A DNA stretch of 64,000 nucleotides, taken from contig NZ_JAFIWC010000001.1 of NCBI RefSeq assembly GCF_017163755.1, positions 62,001 to 126,000 of the forward strand, written 5' to 3'. Position numbers and translations under genes: made by a program. Below are positions 47,912 through 56,610 of this stretch, in pieces (the first letter of the stretch is position 1; every line of letters starts with the position of its first letter). The notes beneath the pieces were generated by a model that ran no database searches, had not been told where the DNA came from, and worked only from the letters and a program-made list of their open reading frames with translations. This stretch comes from Xanthomonas sp. Its GTDB lineage: Bacteria; Pseudomonadota; Gammaproteobacteria; Xanthomonadales; Xanthomonadaceae.

Positions 47912-49330
47912 CTACTCGAACGCGCCGATCGAGTCGTGGGCTAGGTTGTCGAAGCGGGTGTATTCGCCGAAGAACTTGAGCTTGCACGACCCGGTGGGGC
48001 CGCCGCGGTGCTTGCCGATGATGATCTCGGCCAGGCCCTTGTCCGGCGAATTTTCCTTGTTGTAGTAGTCGTCGCGGTAGATGAACACGATCATGTCCGC
48101 GTCCTGCTCGATGGCGCCGGACTCGCGCAGGTCGGCCATCACCGGGCGCTTGTCGGTGCGCGTTTCCAGCGAGCGGTTGAGCTGCGACAGCGCGATCACC
48201 GGCACCCCCAGCTCCTTGGCCAGGCCCTTGAGCGAGCGCGAGATCTCGGAGATCTCGGTGGCGCGGTTCTCGCTGTTGCCGGGCACCGACATCAGCTGCA
48301 GGTAGTCGATCACGATCAGCCCCAGGTCGTGCTCGCGCTTGAGCCGGCGCGCCTTGGAGCGCAGGATCTCCGGCGACACGCCCGGGGTGTCGTCGATGAA
48401 GATCTTGGTTTCCTTGAGCATCTTGATCGCGCCGGTGACCCGCGCCCAGTCCTCGTCCTCGAGCTGGCCGGTGCGCAGCCGCTGCGCGTTGATGCGCCCG
48501 TTGGACGAGATCAGGCGCATCGCCAGCTGCGAGGCGGACATTTCCATCGAGAACACCGCCACCGCCTTCTTCGACTTGATCGCCGCATACTCGGCGATGT
48601 TCAGCGCGAAGGTGGTCTTGCCCATCGCCGGGCGCGCGGCGAGGATGATCAGGTCGGTCGGCTGCAGGCCGGCGGTCATCGCGTCGAAATCGTTGTAGCC
48701 GGTGGCCAGGCCGGTGATGTTGCCGCCGTTCTCGAAGCGGCTGCGCAGCTCCTCGAACGCATCCTTCAGCGCGCCGGGCATCGCCACGAAGTCGCTGCGC
48801 CCGCGCGCGCCGGCCTCGGCGATCTTGAACACCGCCTTCTCGGCGGTGGCCAGCAGCTCCGAACTCTCGCGGCCTTCCGGCTGGAAGCCGTCGTTGACGA
48901 TGTTGGTGCCGACCTCGATCAGCTGCCGCAGCACCGCCTTGTCGCGCACGATCTCGGCGTAGGCGCCGATATTGGCGGCCGACGGCGTGGTGCTGGCCAG
49001 TTCGATCAGGTAGGCGCCGTCGCCGACCATCTCCAGCTTGCCCTGCGACTCGAACCACTCGCCCAGCGTCACCGCGTCGAACGGGCGCCCCTTCTCGGCC
49101 AGCTCGCGGATCGCGCGATAGATCAGCTGGTGGTCGCGGCGGTAGAAGTCGTTGTCGGTGAGCTGGTCGTTGACCCGGTCGTAGGCGTCGGGCGCCAGCA
49201 TCAGGCCGCCGAGCACGGCCTGTTCGGCCTCGATCGAATGCGGCGGCACGCGCAACTGGTCGATGCGCGGCTCGCTGCGCTCACCGCGCTCGCTCTTGCG
49301 GTCGCCGCGGTAACCGGGACGGGCGGACAT
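47912..49330 (-). CDS. dnaB: Replicative DNA helicase DnaB
   Basis: Hexameric replicative helicase of 472 residues. The N-terminal domain starts PPHSIEAEQAVLGGLM and contains DNDFYRRDHQLIYRAI. The C-terminal RecA-like ATPase has Walker A ARPAMGKTT, Walker B LIVIDYLQLM, the DnaB block SLKGLAKELGVPVIALSQLNRS and RPVMADLRESGAIEQDAD. No intein is present. The start at 49330 (MSARPGYRGDRK) adds a short basic arm. A DnaA-box-like TGTGGACAA lies about 100 bp upstream. Confidence 0.98.
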   Translation of the reverse strand: MSARPGYRGDRKSERGERSEPRIDQLRVPPHSIEAEQAVLGGLMLAPDAYDRVNDQLTDNDFYRRDHQLIYRAIRELAEKGRPFDAVTLGEWFESQGKLEMVGDGAYLIELASTTPSAANIGAYAEIVRDKAVLRQLIEVGTNIVNDGFQPEGRESSELLATAEKAVFKIAEAGARGRSDFVAMPGALKDAFEELRSRFENGGNITGLATGYNDFDAMTAGLQPTDLIILAARPAMGKTTFALNIAEYAAIKSKKAVAVFSMEMSASQLAMRLISSNGRINAQRLRTGQLEDEDWARVTGAIKMLKETKIFIDDTPGVSPEILRSKARRLKREHDLGLIVIDYLQLMSVPGNSENRATEISEISRSLKGLAKELGVPVIALSQLNRSLETRTDKRPVMADLRESGAIEQDADMIVFIYRDDYYNKENSPDKGLAEIIIGKHRGGPTGSCKLKFFGEYTRFDNLAHDSIGAFE

Positions 49331-49433
49331 GGGGGCGGAGTTTCCTGTAGTGACGAAATACGCGGCGGGCGCCAAGGACGCCCGCCCGTCGGGCATCTTA
49401 GTCAGTGGCGGGCGGCGCGGCCAGGGACAAGTC

Positions 49434-49442
49434 TGTGGACAA
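49434..49442 (-). promoter_or_regulatory. DnaA-box-like site upstream of dnaB
   Basis: TGTGGACAA on the plus strand reads TTGTCCACA on the dnaB coding strand, one base from the consensus TTATCCACA. It lies 104 bp before the dnaB ATG. Confidence 0.35.
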
Positions 49443-49539
49443 CCCGTTGAGAACCCGGGATAAGCCCGGCAGTTATCGCGCCGCCGCGTCTCACCGAATG
49501 CGACCTGGGCCCCGCCCTCGCCCCGCGACCGGGCCGCGC

Positions 49540-50094
49540 TCAGGCCTGCAGTTCGTCGATCCAGGCGATGAACTTGTCGACGAAGCCCTGCAGGAACTTG
49601 CGCGTGTCGTCGCTGGCGATCGTGCCGTCGGCGTCGATCATCCCTTGCTTGAACTGCAGGAACACCTCCGGCTGGCCGAGCACCGGCATGTCCAGGTAGG
49701 CCAGGATGTTGCGCAGGTGCTGCTGCGCCAGCGCGGTGCCGATCGTGCCGATCGAGGCGCCGCACACCGCCGCCGGCTTGCCGGCGAAGGCGCTGTCGCC
49801 ATACGGGCGCGAGCCCAGGTCGATCGCGTTCTTGAGCACCCCGGGGACCGAGCGGTTGTACTCGGGCGTGACGAACAGCACCGCGTCGGCGCCGCTGACC
49901 TGGGTCTTCAGGCGCCGGCCCTGCTCGGGGTAGTCCTGGTCCTGGTCCTGGTTGTACAGCGGCAGGTCGCCGATCTCGACGTAGTCGAAACGCGCGCGAT
50001 CGCCCACCAGCTTCTCCAGCGCATGCGCCAGGCGCTTGTTGAACGATTCCTGACGCAGGCTGCCGACGAACACGGCGATGCGGTACTGGCTCAT
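49540..50094 (-). CDS. NAD(P)H-dependent FMN reductase
   Basis: Flavodoxin-fold reductase of 184 residues (NADPH-dependent FMN reductase / ChrR-like family). The phosphate-binding loop is VGSLRQESFNKRLA and the flavin-contact block is TPEYNRSVPGVLKNAIDLGSRP, followed by GASIGTIGT. Such enzymes reduce quinones, chromate or azo compounds in vitro; the physiological substrate is unknown. The ATG at 50094 is the family start. Divergence from neighbours and no overlap suggest its own transcription. Confidence 0.92.
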   Translation of the reverse strand: MSQYRIAVFVGSLRQESFNKRLAHALEKLVGDRARFDYVEIGDLPLYNQDQDQDYPEQGRRLKTQVSGADAVLFVTPEYNRSVPGVLKNAIDLGSRPYGDSAFAGKPAAVCGASIGTIGTALAQQHLRNILAYLDMPVLGQPEVFLQFKQGMIDADGTIASDDTRKFLQGFVDKFIAWIDELQA

Positions 50095-50165
50095 GGCGTA
50101 CTCCTTGCGAAATAGTGGCCGCCAGCCTAGCCGCAGGCGGCGCTGGGCCAGGTGAACGCGCCGCG

Positions 50166-50828
50166 TCAGCCCTCGCCCAGCGCCAGCCGTGCGGCGACCG
50201 CGCCGGGAAGCGGCGGCAGCGCGACGAACCCCGGCGTATCGGCCACCCGCCGCAGCCAGTCGCACAGCTGCGGGTAGCCATCGAGCGCGATGCCGGCGTC
50301 CCCGGCGCAATGGGTGTAGGCGAACAGGGCGATGTCGGCCACCCCATAGTCGGGCCCGGTGAACCAGGCCTGCGCCTGCAGGTGCCGTTCCATCACCGCC
50401 AGCGGCTGCGCCGCTCCTGCGCGCAGCCGCGGCAGCTCGGCGCGGCGCGGCGAGTCCGCCTCGGTCCAGCCGCGGATGAAGCGCGCCACCGCGACGTAGG
50501 GCTCATGGCTGTACTGCTCGAAGAACAGCCAGCTCAACGCCTGCGCGCGCTGCCACGCGTCGGCCGGCAGGTAGCCGCTGCCCTCGGCGAGCCAGCACAG
50601 GATGGCATTGGACTCGGTCAGCACGCGGCCGTCGTCGCGCTCGAGCATCGGCACCTTGCCGTTCGGGTTCTTGGCCAGGTACTCGGGCGTGCGGGTCTGC
50701 CCGCCGGCGCTGTCGATCTCCACCCAGCGGTAGCCACAGCCCAGTTGCTGCAGCAGCAAGCGCACCTTGTAGCAGTTGCCCGACCAGGACATGCCGTAGA
50801 CGGTCAGCGGGAAACGTTCGAAGGCCAT
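50166..50828 (-). CDS. Glutathione S-transferase family protein
   Basis: A 220-residue GST. The N-terminal thioredoxin-like domain has YGMSWSGNCYKVRLLLQQLG, the cis-proline NPNGKVPMLE and the glutathione-contact segment LTESNAILCWLA. The C-terminal helical domain contains PDYGVADIALFAYTH. The N-terminal SGNC could supply a cysteine or serine for glutathione. The substrate is unknown. It is followed 53 bp upstream by the GNAT gene on the same strand. Confidence 0.92.
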   Translation of the reverse strand: MAFERFPLTVYGMSWSGNCYKVRLLLQQLGCGYRWVEIDSAGGQTRTPEYLAKNPNGKVPMLERDDGRVLTESNAILCWLAEGSGYLPADAWQRAQALSWLFFEQYSHEPYVAVARFIRGWTEADSPRRAELPRLRAGAAQPLAVMERHLQAQAWFTGPDYGVADIALFAYTHCAGDAGIALDGYPQLCDWLRRVADTPGFVALPPLPGAVAARLALGEG

Positions 50829-50883
50829 GCGCCGCCCCCCTGCAGGTGGGGAACGGCGCGCGATGCGGCGATGCCGGCCCGGT

Positions 50884-51435
50884 TCACGGCCGAGCCGCGT
50901 GCCGCGCGCGCCAGTCCTCGCGCGACTGGCCCCAGATCTCCACCTCGTGCTGATCGTGCGGCTCGGGCAGCCGCCCCTGGCGCAGATAGCGCGAGCCCAG
51001 CTTGGCGGCCACGGCCTTGGAGTTGGCGTTGTCCGCGGCGATGGTGTGGATCACCTCGGTCCAGCCCAACTGCTCGAAGGCCCAGTCGATCGCCGCGCGC
51101 GCCGCTTCCGGCGCATAGCCCTTGCCCCAGTGCTCGCGGCCGATCGACCAGCCGACCTCGGTGCCGGGCCAGGCGTACGGCTGCCACGGTCCGATCCTGC
51201 CGATCCACTGCCCGCTGGCCTTCTCGATCACCGAGAACATCGAAAAGCCCTGCAGCTGCCAGCTGCCGACCAGCGCCGCCAGGCTGCGCCAGGCGACCGG
51301 CGGCGACTGCGCGCCGCCGATATGGCGCGTGGCCTCGGCATCGCCGGCAAAGCGCGCGAAGGCCTCGAAGTCCTCCGCGCACGGCGGGCGCAGCAGCAGG
51401 CGCTCGGTCTCCAGGCGCAGGTCGAAGATGCTCAT
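50884..51435 (-). CDS. GNAT family N-acetyltransferase
   Basis: A 183-residue GCN5-related acetyltransferase of the RimJ/RimL-like type: LETERLLLRPPCAEDFEAF at the N-terminus, VGWSIGREHWGKGYAPEAARAAI as the acetyl-CoA site and IHTIAADNANSKAVAAKLG as the hallmark near the C-terminus. The target (protein N-terminus or small molecule) is not predictable. It lies just upstream of the GST and 34 bp downstream of the acyl-CoA dehydrogenase stop. Confidence 0.92.
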   Translation of the reverse strand: MSIFDLRLETERLLLRPPCAEDFEAFARFAGDAEATRHIGGAQSPPVAWRSLAALVGSWQLQGFSMFSVIEKASGQWIGRIGPWQPYAWPGTEVGWSIGREHWGKGYAPEAARAAIDWAFEQLGWTEVIHTIAADNANSKAVAAKLGSRYLRQGRLPEPHDQHEVEIWGQSREDWRARHAARP

Positions 51436-51469
51436 CGTTTTCCTCCAGGTCGTGAATGCGGCGGTACGC

Positions 51470-52633
51470 TCAGAACGCGTTGATGCCGGTCAGCTCGCGT
51501 CCGACCACCAGCTGGTGCACGGTCTCGGTGCCTTCGTAGGTGATCACCGATTCCAGATTCAGCGCATGCCGGATCGCGCCGTACTCGGTGGTGATGCCGG
51601 CCCCGCCGAGCAGGTCGCGGCATTCGCGGGCGATGTCCAGCGCCATGCGCACGTTGTTCCACTTGGCCAGCGACACCTGCGCCGGCTGCAGCGTGCCGGC
51701 GTCCTTCAGCCGCCCCAGCTGCAGCGCCAGCAGCTGCGCGGCGGCGATGCGCCGGGCCATGTCGGCCAGCTTGATCTGCGCGCTCTGCGTGGCCGCCAGC
51801 GGCCGCCCGAACAGGATCCGTTCGCCGGCATAGGCCAGCGCCTCGCGCAGGCAGGCGATCGCCGCGCCGATCGCGCCCCAGCTGATGCCGTAGCGGGCCT
51901 GGGTCAGGCAGCCCAGCGGCCCCTTCAGCCCGCGCACGCCGGGCAGGCGCTGCGCATCGGCCACGCGCACCTCGTCCAGGAACAGCGCCGAGGTCACCGA
52001 GGCGCGCAGGCTCATCTTGTGGGTGATCTCCTGCGCGCCGAAGCCGGGCGTACCGGCCTCGATCAGGAAGCCCTGCACGCCGTCCTCGGTCTGCGCCCAG
52101 ATGATCGCCAGGTCGGCCAGGTTGCCGTTGGTGATCCACATCTTGCCGCCGTTGAGACGCCAGCCGTCGCCGTCGCGCACTGCGCGGGTCTGCATGCTGG
52201 CCGGATCCGAGCCGCCCTGCGCCTCGGTCAGGCCGAAGCAGCCGATCACCTGGCCGGCGGCCATCGCCGGCAGCCAGCGCTGGCGTTGCGCCTCGCTGCC
52301 ATAGGCGTGGATCGGATACATGCACAACGACGACTGCACGCTGACGAAGCTGCGCAGGCCGCTGTCGCCGCGCTCCAGTTCCTGGCAGATCAGCCCGTAG
52401 CAGACCGCGTTGAGCCCGGCGCCGCCGTATTGCTCCGGCAGCGATGCGCCGAGCAGGCCGAGCTGCGCCAATTCCGGCACCAGTTCGGCGGGAAAGCGCG
52501 CCTGATCGAACGCATCGCCGATGATCGGCAGCACCTTGGCATCGACGAAACGCGCCACCGCCTGCTGGATCGCGCGCTCCTCCTCGCTCAGCAGCGAGCG
52601 CACGTCGAACAGGTCGTCGGGAGGCAGCGGCAT
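51470..52633 (-). CDS. gcdH: Acyl-CoA dehydrogenase, glutaryl-CoA dehydrogenase type
   Basis: FAD-dependent dehydrogenase of 387 residues, likely oxidising and decarboxylating glutaryl-CoA to crotonyl-CoA in lysine/tryptophan breakdown. The start (LLSEEERAIQQAVARFVD), SVQSSLCMYPIHAYGSEAQ, FGLTEAQGGSDPASMQT, WITNGNLADLAIIWA and the terminal YEGTETVHQLVVGRELTG (catalytic Glu in YEGT) fit GCDH better than other acyl-CoA dehydrogenases. The typical RYGISWGA arginine is present. No electron-transfer flavoprotein genes are nearby. Confidence 0.9.
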   Translation of the reverse strand: MPLPPDDLFDVRSLLSEEERAIQQAVARFVDAKVLPIIGDAFDQARFPAELVPELAQLGLLGASLPEQYGGAGLNAVCYGLICQELERGDSGLRSFVSVQSSLCMYPIHAYGSEAQRQRWLPAMAAGQVIGCFGLTEAQGGSDPASMQTRAVRDGDGWRLNGGKMWITNGNLADLAIIWAQTEDGVQGFLIEAGTPGFGAQEITHKMSLRASVTSALFLDEVRVADAQRLPGVRGLKGPLGCLTQARYGISWGAIGAAIACLREALAYAGERILFGRPLAATQSAQIKLADMARRIAAAQLLALQLGRLKDAGTLQPAQVSLAKWNNVRMALDIARECRDLLGGAGITTEYGAIRHALNLESVITYEGTETVHQLVVGRELTGINAF

Positions 52634-52690
52634 GGCGATACTCGGCGGGCGGAAGCCGCATTGTATCGGCGTCGCGCCGCGGCGGAAAAA

Positions 52691-52715
52691 GAAAGGCCGG
52701 CAAGGCCGGCCTTTC
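52691..52715. terminator. Hairpin between gcdH and the glycine-zipper gene
   Basis: GAAAGGCCGGC (52691-52701) and GCCGGCCTTTC (52705-52715) form an 11-bp stem with loop AAG, preceded by AAAAA on the plus strand, so a T-run follows it on the minus strand. It would terminate the glycine-zipper gene, whose stop is at 52740. Confidence 0.75.
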
Positions 52716-52739
52716 CATCCGTCGCTGGAAACGCGCCGG

Positions 52740-53555
52740 TCAGCGCTGGCTGACGCCGTCGTCCACCGACGCGGTCTGCGTCACCAGGCGCCCGTCGAGC
52801 ACCGGCAGGCGGTCGCTGTTGGGCTTGTCGTCCATGCGCACGGTCTTTTCCTGGCCGTCGTAGCGGTAGGTGACCTCGTAGCCCTTGACCACGTCGTCCT
52901 TGCCCATCGAGATGCGGCTGCCCGGCTTGCTGTCCATGCGCATCGTGCCGGTGCTGCCGTCCTCGTTGCGATAGGTCACGTTGTAGCCGGTGATGCGCGA
53001 AGACTCGGCGGTGCTGTTCTCGGTATGGCACTGGCGCTCGGTGCGGTTCACTACGCGGCCGCCGACATGGTTGCGGTCGACCCGATTGCCGACGAAGCCA
53101 CCGGCCACCGCGCCGGCCGCGGTGGCGGCCTTGCGGCCGTTGCCGCCGCCGACCTGGTTGCCCAGCAGGCCGCCGATCACCGCGCCGGCGACGGTGCCGC
53201 CGACGTTGCCGTCGCGCTCGGGCAGCCGCTCCTGCACCACCACGTCCTGGCACACTTCGCGCGGCGTGGTCGTGGTCGAGGTCTCGCGCAGCGCCTCGGT
53301 GCCGATCACCGTCGCGTAGCGCTCCTCCTTCTGCGTGATCGGATCGATCTTGACCACGTCGGCGTATTCCAGCTTGCCGCTGCCCACGCCGTTGCCGGCG
53401 ACCGCGTCGCCATCGACGCTGTTGTCCAGCGTCGGCTGCCCCTCGTTGCTGACGAAGTCGGGCTTGTCGCGGTTGTTCATGAAAGCCGCCGTGGCCACGC
53501 CGCCGACCAGCAATGCGCCAGCCGCGACCAGAATGGTTGTCGTATTGCTCTTCAT
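52740..53555 (-). CDS. Glycine-zipper 2TM domain protein
   Basis: A 271-residue envelope protein. An N-terminal hydrophobic segment (VAAGALLVGGVATAAF, about residues 10-25) acts as anchor or signal. The middle holds two glycine-zipper helices (VGGTVAGAVIGGLLGNQVGGG, AATAAGAVAGGFVGN; about 125-170), and the C-terminus has repeated YNVTYR and YEVTYRYDGQEKTVRMDDKP units. Cysteines in REVCQDV and RQCHTEN could pair. The family occurs widely in Xanthomonadaceae without an established role. The start at 53555 (MKSNTTTILV) is supported by GGAGAGC 9 nt upstream. Confidence 0.85.
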   Translation of the reverse strand: MKSNTTTILVAAGALLVGGVATAAFMNNRDKPDFVSNEGQPTLDNSVDGDAVAGNGVGSGKLEYADVVKIDPITQKEERYATVIGTEALRETSTTTTPREVCQDVVVQERLPERDGNVGGTVAGAVIGGLLGNQVGGGNGRKAATAAGAVAGGFVGNRVDRNHVGGRVVNRTERQCHTENSTAESSRITGYNVTYRNEDGSTGTMRMDSKPGSRISMGKDDVVKGYEVTYRYDGQEKTVRMDDKPNSDRLPVLDGRLVTQTASVDDGVSQR

Positions 53556-53727
53556 CGTTGCTCTCCTGCGGTCACGACCGCGTTGTTCATGTGCTGTGAT
53601 TACCACGTTCAAGCTGAACCGATCCGTGACTTGTTCAGTCGCGGCTGCGGCCGGACGCTGGTCGCGGCCTCGCGGCGTCGCCATATCAGGCGTGTTAGCG
53701 TTTTCACCCACCGCCTGGAGACCCGCC

Positions 53728-53961
53728 ATGCCCAACCCGATCATGCTGCCGCTGCTGCGCTGGGCCGGCAAACTGCGCTACCCGACGCTGTTCAAACTGA
53801 CCGCCGGCCTGTTCGTCGTGACCCTGCTGCTGCCCGACCCGATTCCGTTCGTCGACGAGATCGTATTCGGCATGGGCGCGCTGCTGCTGGCCAACTGGAA
53901 GAGCCGCAAGCCGGCGCAGCCGGCGCCGATCCAGGCGTCCGCGCGGCGGGTCCGGCACTGA
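53728..53961 (+). CDS. Small membrane protein (DUF6116-like)
   Basis: A 77-residue protein with a TGGAG RBS 6 nt before the ATG. The centre is hydrophobic (LFKLTAGLFVVTLLLPDPI, VDEIVFGMGALLLANW), giving one or two membrane segments. It resembles the conserved DUF6116 proteins of Xanthomonadaceae; function unknown. It ends 6 bp before the tatD-like gene and is probably co-transcribed with it. Confidence 0.8.
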   Translation: MPNPIMLPLLRWAGKLRYPTLFKLTAGLFVVTLLLPDPIPFVDEIVFGMGALLLANWKSRKPAQPAPIQASARRVRH

Positions 53962-53967
53962 GCGCCG

Positions 53968-54753
53968 ATGCGACTGGTCGACAGCCACTGCCACCTGGAC
54001 GCGGACGAGTTCGACCGCGACCGTGAGCAGGTGGTCGCGCGCGCGCTTGCCGCTGGCGTCGCCGCGCAGATCGTGCCGGCGGTGACCGCGGAGGCCTGGC
54101 CCAAGCTAAGGCAGGTCTGTGCGCAGCACCCGGGCCTGCACGCCGCCTACGGCCTGCATCCGCTGTTCCTGGACCAGCACCGGCACGAGCACCTGCAGTG
54201 GCTGGCCGAATGGATCGAGCGCGAACGGCCCTGCGCGATCGGCGAATGCGGCCTGGACTACTTCGTCGACGGCCTGGATCGCGACGCGCAGCAAGCCTAC
54301 TTCGAAGGCCAGCTGCGGCTGGCGCGCGAGTTCGACCTGCCGGTGATCGTGCATGCGCGGCGCGCGGTCGATGCGGTGATCCAGGCGATCCGCAGGACCG
54401 GGCGCCTGCGCGGCGTGGTACACAGCTTCGCCGGCAGCCCGGAACAGGCGCGGCAGCTGCAGTCGCTGGATTTCCTGGTCGGCCTCGGCGGGCCGGTGAC
54501 CTACGAGCGCGCGCAGCGCCTGCGCCGGCTGGTGGCCGCGATGCCGCTGCAGCAGCTGCTGCTGGAAACCAACGCCCCCGACCAGCCCGACGCCGGCATC
54601 CGCGGCCAGCGCAACGAGCCGGCACGGCTGCGCACGGTGCTCGAGACCATCGCCATGCTGCGCGGCCAGCCTGCCGCCGAGATCGCCGAGCAGACCACGC
54701 GCAACGCCCAGCGCCTGTTCGGCCTGGATGCGATGGCCGTGTCGCCGCATTGA
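53968..54753 (+). CDS. TatD family metal-dependent hydrolase (with D-to-N change)
   Basis: TatD-type nuclease/hydrolase of 261 residues, closest by pattern to YjjV. Metal-binding residues are visible in DSHCHLD (H7, H9), IGECGLDY (Glu), VIVHARR (His) and VVHSF (His). The final conserved Asp, usually in LETDAPD, is an Asn here: the codons read GAA ACC AAC GCC CCC GAC. This Asp is a metal/catalytic residue in characterised TatD proteins, so activity may be reduced or lost. The rest of the fold looks intact. It follows the DUF6116 gene by 6 bp. Confidence 0.93.
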   Translation: MRLVDSHCHLDADEFDRDREQVVARALAAGVAAQIVPAVTAEAWPKLRQVCAQHPGLHAAYGLHPLFLDQHRHEHLQWLAEWIERERPCAIGECGLDYFVDGLDRDAQQAYFEGQLRLAREFDLPVIVHARRAVDAVIQAIRRTGRLRGVVHSFAGSPEQARQLQSLDFLVGLGGPVTYERAQRLRRLVAAMPLQQLLLETNAPDQPDAGIRGQRNEPARLRTVLETIAMLRGQPAAEIAEQTTRNAQRLFGLDAMAVSPH

Positions 54754-54832
54754 ACCGGCATCGCGCCGGCAGGTCAGCGGTCGGCGAGCCGGCCATGGGC
54801 TGCATCCATGGATATCCGAGGCAGGCGGGCGA

Positions 54833-55279
54833 ATGAGCGAAGCGAAGATCATCGATCTGATCGAAAGTTGCGACTGCCGGACGACGCCCTCCACCGGACT
54901 GCCCGAGGACCTCGCGCTACCCGGCGACCTGGCCGCCTTCTACCGACGCTACGGCAGCGCCGTCATCCATCCGACGCAGCCGCACCCCTATGCCATCCAA
55001 TCGCCGCAGCACCTCGAGCGTTCCGACTTCGCCGTGCTGGGAGAAGACCTCGAGGATCCCGATTCGGCCGGCTGGCACGTCCTGGTCAGGTGCGCGGACC
55101 AGATAGTTTCGGTGGAGCTGAAGGCCGGCCCCCGATTCGGCCACTGCTACGATTCGTTCTGGGACAGCTATCCGACCGCGGACGAAAGCACGCTCGTCGC
55201 AAGGTCGTTCACCGAACTGATCGAGAGGATAATTGCCTGCGGCGGCAAACGCCTGTTCTGGATACCCGGCCATGATTGA
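54833..55279 (+). CDS. SMI1/KNR4 (SUKH) family protein
   Basis: A 148-residue protein with the SUKH-like pattern: acidic Asp/Glu-rich regions and the N-terminal block LPGDLAAFYRRYGSAVI. A Trp/Phe-rich C-terminal half follows (GHCYDSFWDSYP, TELIERIIACGGKRLFW). SUKH proteins often serve as immunity proteins against contact-dependent or T6SS toxins. No toxin gene is adjacent. First gene of the small lower-GC island between tatD and tcdA. The ATG is chosen at MSEAKIID. Confidence 0.75.
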   Translation: MSEAKIIDLIESCDCRTTPSTGLPEDLALPGDLAAFYRRYGSAVIHPTQPHPYAIQSPQHLERSDFAVLGEDLEDPDSAGWHVLVRCADQIVSVELKAGPRFGHCYDSFWDSYPTADESTLVARSFTELIERIIACGGKRLFWIPGHD

Positions 55280-55503
55280 GCGCGTGGCGAGGCGAGCGAT
55301 CGGCGCCGCGAACTGCTCGCCGCCATTTCCTTCTAGCGCCGATCTCGCGACACGGCCGAGCGCCTCCAGCACGTAAGCCTTCGGAAGAAGCTGCACCACG
55401 CGATCGAACATCCGCAAGGATGCTCCCACGAATCCCAAGCCCGAATGCCCGATCCCGCCCTGCATGGCGATAGGACTGGCACGCGATACGAACCTATGAA
55501 CCG

Positions 55504-55959
55504 ATGACCAAAGCTCAGTGCCAAGTCTGCAAGGACAACTTCGAACTGGATGTGCGGCAGCAGGCGTTCGTCGTGCCGCTGGCGGCAAGAGGCCAGCGCT
55601 TCATCATGGTGGAGTGCCCGCGCTGCGGCTCTTCCACCCAGTACGTCGCGGTTGGCGACAGTGCCGCACCCCATGCCCGGGCGGCAAACTATCGGTGTCC
55701 GGTTGCCGGATGCGCAGGATGGGTGGATCTGATCGGCACGCATTCGCCGCCATTTCGCGGCTGCGGCGAATGCGGCAGCGTCTGGCAGGAAGAGAAGGAT
55801 TTTCAAAACGCAATTGCCGACATCGTCGGCCGCCATCCTCATCGAGCAGGCAGCTACGAGAAGATCAATGACGAGTGGCTGCCCGCTGGCTCAGGCTCAG
55901 AGCCAGCGAACTATGAAGAACGCGTGGACAGGGAATCCGCTACCCAGGACAGGCAGTGA
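55504..55959 (+). CDS. Predicted double zinc-ribbon protein of unknown function
   Basis: A 151-residue protein with four cysteine pairs: C6/C9 (CQVC), C38/C41 (CPRC), C65/C70 (CPVAGC) and C87/C90 (CGEC), suggesting two zinc ribbons. The C-terminal third is polar and probably disordered. No membrane span. The family was not recognised. The stop overlaps the next gene's GTG start (GTGA), so they are translationally coupled. GC is lower than in the flanking core genes. Confidence 0.75.
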   Translation: MTKAQCQVCKDNFELDVRQQAFVVPLAARGQRFIMVECPRCGSSTQYVAVGDSAAPHARAANYRCPVAGCAGWVDLIGTHSPPFRGCGECGSVWQEEKDFQNAIADIVGRHPHRAGSYEKINDEWLPAGSGSEPANYEERVDRESATQDRQ

Positions 55960-56546
55960 CTGCGATAGAAACCATAAAGCGATTTGTCGAAGCGTCCATC
56001 TCGCCGAAGGAATTCGAGAGGAAGATGCATACGGACCCATCGCTTGAGCAACTGCTGAAAATCGAGGATCGGCTACCTGCCTATGTGGCGGAGCCAGACC
56101 TGTACACCTATCTCATCGGTAGAGACTATGGCGATCCGGGATCCATTTACAGCGCCCAGACCCTGCTGGCCGGGCTCCTGGAAAAGAAGAGCATAGCCTG
56201 CAGGGTCGACCGGCGGTACGAGCAGCTGTTCAACCTCGTACTGAAAGTTCAGCCGAAGTGGTTGTCCTTGTCGTCGGACTATCTGTCCTATCTGCTCGAG
56301 GACAAGGAGTCGTGTGATCCCAAGGCACTGGAAGCATGGTTGAAGGAAACGATAAAAAGCGATTTCCGCTCGCTGAAGAAGCCACCGCGATGGCTCCAGG
56401 AGCCCGCATGGCCAATACGAGATGGAAAGCCGATGGTCTTTCTCGGACAAATCGACATCAGCGATCTACGCCATGACAATGCTCAGGCCTATCTGTTTCT
56501 TGATGAGCTGGCGAGCACATTCCATACGATCGCTCAGTCTTGCTGA
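55956..56546 (+). CDS. Immunity-like protein of unknown family
   Basis: A 196-residue acidic/aromatic protein starting at a GTG inside the overlap GTGA. Blocks LYTYLIGRDYGDPGSIYSAQ, QPKWLSLSSDYLSYLL, KPPRWLQEPAWPI and KPMVFLGQIDIS resemble a family found in accessory islands and toxin-immunity clusters. That is by recall of pattern only and no family name is claimed. No signal peptide. GC is clearly lower than the neighbours (about 52 % in parts), and its codon use differs, both pointing to transfer. Confidence 0.65.
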   Translation: MTAIETIKRFVEASISPKEFERKMHTDPSLEQLLKIEDRLPAYVAEPDLYTYLIGRDYGDPGSIYSAQTLLAGLLEKKSIACRVDRRYEQLFNLVLKVQPKWLSLSSDYLSYLLEDKESCDPKALEAWLKETIKSDFRSLKKPPRWLQEPAWPIRDGKPMVFLGQIDISDLRHDNAQAYLFLDELASTFHTIAQSC

Positions 56547-56610
56547 TCGAACGACAGGACCCAACTAGCGGGAAGTTCGTCCCGCCCGCAGCGCCAATAA
56601 CGCGAACCGT

